Source: JBCFBK01 sp039679975 (GTDB lineage Bacteria; Bacteroidota; Bacteroidia; Bacteroidales; Prolixibacteraceae). From it: a stretch of DNA of 8,954 nucleotides. Each line of letters starts with the position of its first letter. Positions within the stretch are counted from its first letter, which is position 1. The notes beneath the pieces were generated by a model. It made no database searches, was not told where the DNA came from, and was given only the letters and a program-made list of their open reading frames with translations. This document shows, in pieces, positions 1-6,081 of the stretch. Location of the stretch: contig JBDKTZ010000586.1 in the NCBI GenBank assembly GCA_039679975.1, forward strand, positions 1 through 8,954. The letters run 5' to 3'. The position numbers were made by a program, and so were the translations under genes.

Positions 1-5
1 AAAAG

Positions 6-80
6 TGGGTTGTACTGGATTCGAACCAGTGACCCCTACCCTGTCAAGGTAATGCTCTAAACCAACTGAGCTAACAACCC
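6..80 (-). tRNA. tRNA-Val (anticodon GAC)
   Basis: Read on the minus strand, this folds into a complete 75-base cloverleaf. It has a 7-bp acceptor stem (GGGTTGT with ACAACCC), a D-arm with GCTC/GAGC, a 5-bp anticodon stem (TTACC with GGTAG, one G-T pair), the loop TTGACAG, a 5-base variable loop and a T-arm ACTGG/CCAGT around TTCGAAT. The anticodon GAC lies at plus-strand 43-45 and reads the valine codon GTC. The discriminator base is A at position 6. The next bases do not give CCA, so the 3' end must be added by tRNA nucleotidyltransferase. The gene points away from the protein genes and is not part of their operon. Confidence 0.96.
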
Positions 81-91
81 TTTTGTGGCGA

Positions 92-122
92 CAAAAATAC
101 AAAAAAAACGATTCCTGCAAAA
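92..122 (-). promoter_or_regulatory. Bacteroidota-type promoter of tRNA-Val
   Basis: On the minus strand, a -33 element TTTTG (plus-strand 118-122) is followed by an 18-base spacer and a -7 element TATTTTTG (plus-strand 92-99). This fits the Bacteroidota consensus of TTTG, about 19 bases, then TAnnTTTG. Transcription would start about 5-7 bases past the -7 box, leaving a leader of only a few bases before the mature tRNA 5' end at 80. The match is seen directly; promoter activity is inferred. Confidence 0.7.
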
Positions 123-201
123 TTTTGATACGTTCATCACGCCGCTAAATGAAACATTTTGACTTTCACGCGCCGTTTATCGCTTAAAACTTTGATTTTG
201 T

Positions 202-209
202 TATATTTG
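202..209 (+). promoter_or_regulatory. candidate -7 promoter box upstream of the membrane regulator gene
   Basis: TATATTTG matches the Bacteroidota -7 consensus TAnnTTTG exactly. It would start transcription around 215, giving a leader of about 15-20 bases before the ATG at 232. No good TTTG -33 element stands at the usual distance; the nearest is a weak TTTA near 176. The region is AT-rich, so a chance match is possible. Confidence 0.4.
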
Positions 210-231
210 TTGAAAATTTTCAGGACCAGAT

Positions 232-2796
232 ATGTTTAAGAGGCTTTCCAAATATATTAATGGATTGTTGTTTTGCTTGTTGGCAGGTATTGCTCAACTC
301 CATGCGACAGAGGATACTGTGCTCAAGCATTATGATGAAAGTATTTATGTCATCTCAAACTTCTCAGGAACTGATGCGACAGTAAAGGAGAACCGTTCTA
401 TTCAGCAGCTCCTCGACCTGAATATTGGGGGCTTCCGTTTGTACCTGGACTGGGAGCGGCAGCAAAATAAACTGGTGCTGCTTGACGGAAGCGGACAGGC
501 TTCGCCTTTTATTGACCAACTTATAATTTTAAGAAAACATCTTGAAAATAAACCGGAAAGAATACTGACTTTGTTCCTCGATTTTAATGTGAATGTCAAT
601 GAGCTTTCAACACTCATCGATGAATCAGGCATCCAACCTTATTTATTCGAATATCCGGAACAGGGACAATGGCCTTCGCTGAAAGAGATGGTCGATTCAG
701 GTAAGCGGCTGGTCATTTTTTGCATGCAGGAACATCGAAACAGCCCTGACTGGCTTCATTATGTGTGGGATTATGCGGTGGAGCCTTATTATTCGATACT
801 GGAAGCGCCGGTTTTTCTTGGGGAATTTCTAAAAGGTGACCCTAAAAACAATTTGCTGATATACAACGATTATAACATTGCCGGTAAATCGGGGCCAAAT
901 AATGCGTCATTTTTTAATACGACCCAGAATCCATATCTGATTGAACATGTCAAGGGAGTATGGAAGAGCACGGGAAAAACCCCTAACTTTATTTTTCTTG
1001 ACCGGTATGAGAACTGGATCCTCCAGGTACTTTATCAGCTGAGAAGCTTTAAAACAATAAAAGGAACGGTCACTTTTAATACCCAAATTCTTGGGTATGT
1101 AAGCTGGGAGGAGACGAACAGCCTGACCAGCGGAAAATTTTGCTTTCCTCTCGGACCTGGAGAAAGCATGACTTTAACTCCCAAGAGTCCCGGCTACCGG
1201 TTCAAACCGGAATCGGTTACATTTGAAGAACCTTCTCAGAATAAAACTCAGCACTTCGTGGGCATGCCGCTTGAGATTACAGAAGATCTGGAAGCTCATT
1301 ACAATTTTGAAAACGGGATGCATGATCAGGGCATGAATAACTTCCATGGTAAGGACGAAGGCGTGGAATACAGGAAAGATTCTATTCGTGGAATCGTGGG
1401 CTGGTTTAACGGTAAAGGCCATGTCGTTCTGCCCAAGGCGGAGGATTTGAAACTGAGAGATCATGATTTTACAGTGTCGGCCTGGGTAAAGATTGACCGG
1501 TACGAAAAAGGTAAAGATGATTATTGTATCCTGGGGACCACAGGTGGTTCTTACCAGCAAAGCATTCACCTGGTTATTCGAGACCGTCGTCCCTACTTCG
1601 GATTCTATTCCAACGACCTTCAGGGAAAAACAAGGATTGAAGCAGGACGATGGTACCATATGGTCTGGCGCTACAGTAAGCTGAATGGCGAGCAGGCCAT
1701 TTATGTGGACGGAAAACTTGACAGCCGATCAATGGGACATCCTTCTTACAAAGGGAAAGATGACATTTTTATGGGATTGGCCGGCTATAATCCGGCTTCC
1801 AACATGCTTGGCGCACTGGATGACCTGACGATCTGGTCACGGACATTGGGAGAAGAAGAAATCTGGAGCCTCAGTAAAGATTTGGTCGATCTGACCCCGC
1901 ATAAGACTATTTTCAGCAGGTACCCGCTGTTGTCGAAAATCAGCATCGTGTTGCTGGCGTTGGCCTTGCTTTTCTGGCTATACAGGAAGTTGCCTTTTCG
2001 TACTTACCGGAAACAAACACTCAGCCCGGAAAAATTGAAAGAATTGCAGGACCCGGACTTTGGATCTTATCCTCCTCAAAATTTTATTCAATTATTTGGG
2101 GATTTTAAAGTCGTTGACCGGAGTGGTTTGGATATTACGGGTCAGTTTACGCCAAAAATTAAACAACTTTTTTTACTGATCCTGGTTTCTTCCCAACAAA
2201 GAAAAAAGGGAATCACCACAAAGGAACTATCCGATATTCTCTGGCCTGACCTGAGTTATCAAAATGCCAAAAATAGCAGGGGTGTGACGATCCGGAAACT
2301 GAGGATAATTCTGGAATCAATGGATAAGGTCGATGTGTTATTCCATATCGATTGCTGGACCATGCGATTCTCGGGAACGGTTTATTGTGATTATGTGGAG
2401 TGTCTGAAGTTACTGAACGAAACTCACGATCATCAGAACGATTTCTATGCTGATTTTTACAAGGTGGTGAGCGCGGGGAAAGTATTTAAAGGAGAATCGC
2501 ACGACTGGCTGGATGCCTATGCGGGGAACGTGGGAAACAATATCATAGACATTTTGATGAACTTTATCAATAAGCTCGATCTTGAACGTGATCATGAGTT
2601 AATCCTGAAACTGGCCGACCGGATTCTGATCACTGATCCCGTGAACGATCAGGCTCTGTCGTTCAAATTAAGGGCCTTGGTATTTCAAAACAATCTGAAT
2701 ACGGCCCGATTTACTTATGACCAATTCGCGGCCCTCTACCAGGAGTTGTACAACGAACCTCTTTCCATGTCTTTTAATGACTTTCTTAAATCGTAA
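232..2796 (+). CDS. membrane-anchored regulator: pseudo-PLC and LamG ectodomain, TM helix, cytoplasmic winged helix and BTAD-like region
   Basis: This 854-residue protein is probably a one-step transmembrane transcription regulator. Residues 1-25 form a signal peptide ending at LHA. Residues about 36-270 resemble a bacterial PI-PLC X-type barrel: the segments around 64-74, 80-88, 93-120 and 150-165 align in order with phospholipase C. Both catalytic histidines are missing, since the expected THDS is SGTD (45-48) and the expected HHGP is LDGS (84-87), so it is likely a binding domain. Residues about 276-345 look like a small beta-sandwich. Residues about 350-550 are a LamG/concanavalin-like jellyroll (FTVSAWVK, GRWYHMVWRY, IYVDGKL, LDDLTIW). 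One helix at about 568-587 is followed by a basic stretch, so the C-terminus is cytoplasmic. Residues about 618-715 match the OmpR/SARP-type winged helix (ELSDILWPD, then NSRGVTIRKLRIIL). Residues 725-850 are helical and BTAD/TPR-like. There is no kinase or receiver domain. The ATG follows an A-rich leader without a Shine-Dalgarno site, as is normal in Bacteroidota. The target genes are unknown; the two downstream genes are candidates by position only. Confidence 0.85.
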   Translation: MFKRLSKYINGLLFCLLAGIAQLHATEDTVLKHYDESIYVISNFSGTDATVKENRSIQQLLDLNIGGFRLYLDWERQQNKLVLLDGSGQASPFIDQLIILRKHLENKPERILTLFLDFNVNVNELSTLIDESGIQPYLFEYPEQGQWPSLKEMVDSGKRLVIFCMQEHRNSPDWLHYVWDYAVEPYYSILEAPVFLGEFLKGDPKNNLLIYNDYNIAGKSGPNNASFFNTTQNPYLIEHVKGVWKSTGKTPNFIFLDRYENWILQVLYQLRSFKTIKGTVTFNTQILGYVSWEETNSLTSGKFCFPLGPGESMTLTPKSPGYRFKPESVTFEEPSQNKTQHFVGMPLEITEDLEAHYNFENGMHDQGMNNFHGKDEGVEYRKDSIRGIVGWFNGKGHVVLPKAEDLKLRDHDFTVSAWVKIDRYEKGKDDYCILGTTGGSYQQSIHLVIRDRRPYFGFYSNDLQGKTRIEAGRWYHMVWRYSKLNGEQAIYVDGKLDSRSMGHPSYKGKDDIFMGLAGYNPASNMLGALDDLTIWSRTLGEEEIWSLSKDLVDLTPHKTIFSRYPLLSKISIVLLALALLFWLYRKLPFRTYRKQTLSPEKLKELQDPDFGSYPPQNFIQLFGDFKVVDRSGLDITGQFTPKIKQLFLLILVSSQQRKKGITTKELSDILWPDLSYQNAKNSRGVTIRKLRIILESMDKVDVLFHIDCWTMRFSGTVYCDYVECLKLLNETHDHQNDFYADFYKVVSAGKVFKGESHDWLDAYAGNVGNNIIDILMNFINKLDLERDHELILKLADRILITDPVNDQALSFKLRALVFQNNLNTARFTYDQFAALYQELYNEPLSMSFNDFLKS

Positions 2797-2822
2797 AATT
2801 AAGGGAGGGGTTAATTTTTTTT
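2795..2822 (+). terminator. possible weak intrinsic terminator after the regulator gene
   Basis: An 8-bp inverted repeat (AAAATTAA at 2795-2802, TTAATTTT at 2811-2818) encloses the loop GGGAGGGG and runs into a T-tract ending at 2822. It overlaps the stop codon. The stem is entirely A-T, so it is weaker than a classical terminator and may only partly stop transcription. Confidence 0.45.
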
Positions 2823-2947
2823 ATTTCACTGATTCATATTATATTAACTTTAAATTTATTGGGAAAAAAAGGCGAAATTAATCAAATATTAACCCTCGCA
2901 TAAGCGATTTATAAGCCTGCTTTAACAATCAGCTAATTGGTCAGGAT

Positions 2948-2955
2948 TAGATTTG
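2948..2955 (+). promoter_or_regulatory. candidate -7 promoter box for the haem-FGE and Gfo/Idh genes
   Basis: TAGATTTG matches the TAnnTTTG -7 consensus and would place the transcript start near 2961, about 20 bases before the GTG at 2983. The -33 region is poor: only TTTA at 2921-2924, with a 23-base spacer. Such a weak -33 would suit activation by a regulator. The rest of the 186-base gap (2797-2982) is AT-rich and holds no coding sequence that I can support. Confidence 0.38.
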
Positions 2956-2982
2956 CATGACTAAATAATACCAATAAAATAA

Positions 2983-4515
2983 GTGAGAAGGGTCAAATTC
3001 AAATTCAGGAATCCTTTTAAGGGAGGCAGGGCTTGGTTGTGGTTTGTTCTGGTTGGCGCGTCCGCATGTCTTTTTGTAGCCACGGCTGGGAGCGAACTGA
3101 TGGAGTATACTTCGACAGACGATTATTGTATGTCATGCCATATTCATCCTCACGCGGATCAAAGCTGGAAATTATCTTCTCATTACGATAACAGTTCCGG
3201 CGTTATCACGCATTGCGTGGAATGTCACCTGCCGCCGAAAGGACATGGGCATTTCCCTGCTAAAGTCAAACATGGCTTTAATGACGTGTACGGGATGCTT
3301 TTTAAAGATAGTGCCGATTTTAACTGGGAAGAAAAGCGAAACCCGGAAAAGGCAAAGCATTTTGTTTATCAGGAATCTTGCTTAAAATGCCATGGAAATT
3401 TATTTCCCGCCACGCTTTCACCCGAGGGTGATGATGCACATTTATACTTTCTGACCAGTAAAAAAGAGCTAAGCTGTATTAACTGTCACTTGCATGTGGG
3501 CCATTTTGATCCAAAAGCAAAGCATGAGCATAATCTGAGTTTCGGCGATTCAGCAGTCATTGGTGAGATTTATGCTGAGCCTACTCTCGTTACTGAATTT
3601 AAGAACTTTGAAGAGAAGATCCCGGGTACAGATGTTTCGTTCGACATGGTGGCTGTTCCTGGCGGCACGTTTGACATGGGAAGTCCTAAGGATGAACCGT
3701 TACGGGATCCGGACGAAGGTCCCGTACGTAAGGTCAAAGTCAGCCGTTTTTTTATGGCAAAGGCCGAAGTGAGCTGGGATGAGTATCTGGCTTTTTTTCA
3801 GGCCACCTCATCACAGGGACGTAAGGAATCCATGGAGGAGAATGATCTGGACGGCATATCCGGACCAACGCCTCCCTGGGGAGCTCCCGATCAGGGTTGG
3901 GGGAAAGGGAAACGCCCGGCTATTACGATGACCTGGCATGCCGCCAACGTATATTGCAAGTGGCTGTCGCGGATCACGGGAAAAAAATATCGGCTGCCTA
4001 CCGAAGCTGAATGGGAATATGCCTGCCGTGCGGGAACACACACTCCTTATCCGTTTGACGGCAGCCCCCGTGATTACAGCTCAAAAGGATTTATGAGGAA
4101 AATCTTTTCTCCTGATACAACCGTTATCAACTCGTTTGTAGTCTACGAGCAAAACTCCGAAGGCAAAACGCGGGAGCCGGGAGACGTTAGGGCAAATCCT
4201 TTCGGATTGAAAAATATGCTTGGAAATGTGGCTGAATTTTGCAGCGACAATTATAACCCCGATACCTATGCCTCATACAAGGATGCAGTAACCAATGGTC
4301 CGCGCGGCCCGAAAAAGGGACGCGAGTATGTGATCAGAGGGGGATCATTCAAAAGTGACGCGAAGGATGTGCGAAGTGCTGCGCGCGATTTTACGCGGAC
4401 AACAGACTGGCTGATGACTGATCCGCAAATGCCCAAATCGATCTGGTGGTATTCGGATGTGTTGGAAGTTGGATTCCGGGTGGTTTGTGAGGCGGATAGC
4501 CTGACAGCAAGATGA
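2983..4515 (+). CDS. NapC/NrfH-type tetrahaem cytochrome c fused to an FGE-like (SUMF1/PvdO) domain
   Basis: This 510-residue membrane-anchored periplasmic protein has two unrelated parts. Part one is a NapC/NirT/NrfH cytochrome, a family that takes electrons from membrane quinol. It has an uncleaved N-terminal helix at about 17-38 and four haem-binding motifs: CMSCH (49-53), CVECH (78-82), CLKCH (133-137) and CINCH (165-169). The spacing and the S-x-H and Gv-x-x-C-x-E-C-H context are typical. The Met that often ligates haem 1 two residues after the first CxxCH is His55 here. Part two, about 218-503, is the FGE-sulfatase fold: VPGGTFDMGS, RPAITMTWHAANVYC, YRLPTEAEWEYACRAG, ANPFGLKNMLGNVAEFC, IRGGSF and VGFRVV. 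The paired active-site cysteines of true formylglycine-generating enzymes are absent after IRGGSF, so sulfatase activation is unlikely. The topology puts both parts in the periplasm. GTG is the only sensible start, because an in-frame TAA directly precedes it and the next candidate lies inside the TM helix. The Gfo/Idh gene follows 58 bases later and is probably co-transcribed. Exact reaction and redox partner are unknown. Confidence 0.9.
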   Translation: MRRVKFKFRNPFKGGRAWLWFVLVGASACLFVATAGSELMEYTSTDDYCMSCHIHPHADQSWKLSSHYDNSSGVITHCVECHLPPKGHGHFPAKVKHGFNDVYGMLFKDSADFNWEEKRNPEKAKHFVYQESCLKCHGNLFPATLSPEGDDAHLYFLTSKKELSCINCHLHVGHFDPKAKHEHNLSFGDSAVIGEIYAEPTLVTEFKNFEEKIPGTDVSFDMVAVPGGTFDMGSPKDEPLRDPDEGPVRKVKVSRFFMAKAEVSWDEYLAFFQATSSQGRKESMEENDLDGISGPTPPWGAPDQGWGKGKRPAITMTWHAANVYCKWLSRITGKKYRLPTEAEWEYACRAGTHTPYPFDGSPRDYSSKGFMRKIFSPDTTVINSFVVYEQNSEGKTREPGDVRANPFGLKNMLGNVAEFCSDNYNPDTYASYKDAVTNGPRGPKKGREYVIRGGSFKSDAKDVRSAARDFTRTTDWLMTDPQMPKSIWWYSDVLEVGFRVVCEADSLTAR

Positions 4516-4532
4516 GAAGAGGGAGGCAGGAA

Positions 4533-4568
4533 GATAATAAGGATAAGATGATAAGAAATAAAAGATAA
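4533..4568 (+). repeat. four spaced GATAA direct repeats in a purine-rich spacer
   Basis: GATAA occurs at 4533-4537, 4542-4546, 4550-4554 and 4564-4568 in the 58-base gap between the cytochrome-FGE gene and the Gfo/Idh gene. The whole spacer is nearly free of C and rich in A and G on this strand. It could be an unstructured translation-enhancing leader for the downstream ATG or simple low-complexity drift. No promoter or terminator is visible here. Confidence 0.4.
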
Positions 4569-4573
4569 CAGAG

Positions 4574-5923
4574 ATGGCTGATCAACCTAAAAATATCAAC
4601 AGACGACATTTTCTTGGAGCCGCCACCCTTGCAGGTATAGGAGTTTTGGGAGTGAATGCGGTTTTGTCGTCATGCAAATCCAAAAATATGAATAAGGCAC
4701 TGGGCCTCCCGCCAATTTTGTCGGGAGCTCCCGATGGAAAACCTTTGAAAGCCGGACTGGTTGGTACGGGTAACCGGGGAACGGGGGCGGCAATCAATTT
4801 TATCAGTGCCGGTCCCGGGTTGAATGTGGTAGCCCTTGCCGATGTTTTTCAGGATAAAGTTGATGCGTGCCGAAAACGATTTGAAAAATATAATCTGCCG
4901 ATTCCCGAGGAGAACTGCTTTGTTGGTTTTGATGCCTATAAAAAGCTAATGGCGCTCCCTGACATCGACGTTGTTATTTTAGCCACACCACCTAAGTTCA
5001 GGCCGGAACATTTCAAGGAGGCGGTGCTTCAAAAGAAACATGTTTTCCTGGAAAAGCCGGTCGCTGTCGATCCTGTCGGGATCCGGTCGGTGATTGCAAC
5101 TGCAAAAAAAGCTGAAGCGATTGGGCTGAATGTTGTTACCGGGACGCAGAGAAGGCACCAGGAAGATTATATTGAAACATATAAACAGGTTGCCAACGGT
5201 GCGATTGGACAGATCACCTCTGCAAAAGCTTACTGGAATCAGAATCATGTTTGGTTCCGGACCCGGGAGGAAGGTTGGGATGATATGACCTATTTGATCA
5301 GGAACTGGAATAACTTCTGTTGGCTATGCGGTGATCATATTTTAGATACACACATTCATAATATTGATGTGGTGAACTGGTTTCTTGGCAGCCACCCTGA
5401 AAGTGCCATCGGTTATGGGGGACGTGCCAGACGGGTTACGGGCGATCAGTATGATTTCTTCAGTATTGATTTTGATTACGGGAATGGTGTCAGTTCGCAC
5501 AGCATGTGTCGGCAAATCGATAATTGTGCCAATGGTACAGGTGAAATAATTAATGGTACTGAAGGTTACACCAATTGCCAGAACACGATCTGGAACCGGG
5601 ATGGTACAGTGAAATGGAAATTTGAATATCCGAAAGATAAAAACGGCCAACCGATGAATCAGATTAAAATTCCGCCTTATGTGCAGGAACATATGCATCT
5701 GGTCCAAGCCATTCGTACAGGAGAATACGTCAATAACGCGGAGGAAACTGCTGTTTCTAACCTGACCGCCATCATGGGACGTACAGCCGCTTATACCGGG
5801 AAAAAAGTTACATGGGATGAGATGTTTGAATCGGGGATGGAACTTGGACCCAAGGAAATCCAATTCGGACCTGTAGATATGGAGTTTCCGGTTCCGGTTC
5901 CGGGGACACAGCATAACGGGTAG
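4574..5923 (+). CDS. Tat-exported Gfo/Idh/MocA-family oxidoreductase, probable lipoprotein
   Basis: This 449-residue NAD(P)-dependent dehydrogenase-type protein belongs to a family that mostly oxidises or reduces sugars, inositols and their derivatives. The N-terminus carries a twin-arginine motif NRRHFLGAA (9-17), a hydrophobic stretch and a lipobox-like LSSC with Cys34, so it is likely exported folded with its cofactor and lipid-anchored. The Rossmann fold starts at GLVGTGNRGTGA (61-72). The catalytic-lysine motif is EKPVAVD (160-166) with Lys161, and the active-site segment GDHILDTHIHNIDVVNWF (253-270) carries the conserved histidines. The C-terminal YVQEHMHLVQAIRTGE and IMGRTAAYTGKKVTW segments are typical of the large Tat-exported subfamily common in Bacteroidota and Planctomycetota. 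A CxxC pair (Cys249 and Cys252) lies just before GDH. No sulfatase or glycoside hydrolase gene is beside it to reveal the substrate. It follows the haem-FGE gene by 58 bases, which suggests one operon and a shared envelope redox role (inference). The substrate is unknown. Confidence 0.92.
   Translation: MADQPKNINRRHFLGAATLAGIGVLGVNAVLSSCKSKNMNKALGLPPILSGAPDGKPLKAGLVGTGNRGTGAAINFISAGPGLNVVALADVFQDKVDACRKRFEKYNLPIPEENCFVGFDAYKKLMALPDIDVVILATPPKFRPEHFKEAVLQKKHVFLEKPVAVDPVGIRSVIATAKKAEAIGLNVVTGTQRRHQEDYIETYKQVANGAIGQITSAKAYWNQNHVWFRTREEGWDDMTYLIRNWNNFCWLCGDHILDTHIHNIDVVNWFLGSHPESAIGYGGRARRVTGDQYDFFSIDFDYGNGVSSHSMCRQIDNCANGTGEIINGTEGYTNCQNTIWNRDGTVKWKFEYPKDKNGQPMNQIKIPPYVQEHMHLVQAIRTGEYVNNAEETAVSNLTAIMGRTAAYTGKKVTWDEMFESGMELGPKEIQFGPVDMEFPVPVPGTQHNG
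5886..5903 (+). repeat. three tandem TTCCGG hexamers inside the Gfo/Idh gene end
   Basis: Three exact back-to-back copies of TTCCGG encode most of the FPVPVPG tail of the oxidoreductase. A change in copy number would add or remove two residues without a frameshift, in a part that lies outside the conserved fold. Confidence 0.6.
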
Positions 5924-5984
5924 GAAGAACCGAAGAAGAGAGACCGGGACACAGTGCGAAATGCATAGCTGACTGAGTATGAAG

Positions 5985-6033
5985 GCCTGTAGCCTAAGGC
6001 GTATAGCATACAGACCGAAGCTTACGGCTTGTA
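5985..6033 (+). repeat. degenerate heptanucleotide tandem array, about seven units
   Basis: In the spacer between the Gfo/Idh and GT2 genes, seven consecutive 7-base units start at 5985, 5992, 5999, 6006, 6013, 6020 and 6027. Each begins with G, six of seven have C second and six of seven have T fourth, giving the consensus GCNTRNR. The unit at 6013 (GACCGAA) is the most diverged. Adjacent sequence at about 5963-5984 is similar in composition but out of phase. The seven-base periodicity is seen directly; its origin and role are not known. Confidence 0.6.
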
Positions 6034-6037
6034 TGCT
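6005..6037 (+). other. imperfect hairpin within the heptamer array
   Basis: The arm AGCATACA (6005-6012) pairs with TGTATGCT (6030-6037). The stem continues through a G-T pair and one A/C mismatch into CCG/CGG, closing a 7-base loop AAGCTTA (6018-6024). No T-tract follows, so it does not look like an intrinsic terminator. It could protect transcript ends between the two operons or be a by-product of the repeat units. Confidence 0.55.
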
Positions 6038-6081
6038 GAAACAATAGTAACAAACTCGTTGAACTCTGAATTTTTAGATAA

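Noticed and set aside
6..80. reading of the tRNA as tRNA-Asp (anticodon GTC)
   Set aside because: GTC appears only on the plus strand; the cloverleaf forms on the minus strand with GAC in the centre of a 7-base loop.
1174..1659. 161-codon minus-strand open frame
   Set aside because: It lies wholly opposite the LamG-coding part of the regulator gene, whose plus-strand frame carries clear domain motifs; the minus-strand product resembles nothing I recognise.
232..2796. secreted glycoside hydrolase or active phospholipase
   Set aside because: The PLC-like part lacks both catalytic histidines, and the TM helix plus cytoplasmic winged helix points to regulation rather than secretion.
5342..5914. 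190-codon minus-strand open frame
   Set aside because: It is antisense to the strongly conserved C-terminal half of the Gfo/Idh/MocA gene and has no recognisable motif.
6005..6037. hairpin as an intrinsic terminator of the Gfo/Idh operon
   Set aside because: No T-tract follows the stem, and the arms are made of the heptamer repeats, so repeat origin explains it as well.
5985..6040. CRISPR array or attachment site
   Set aside because: Units are 7 bases, degenerate and without spacers; there are no cas, integrase or recombinase genes in the window.
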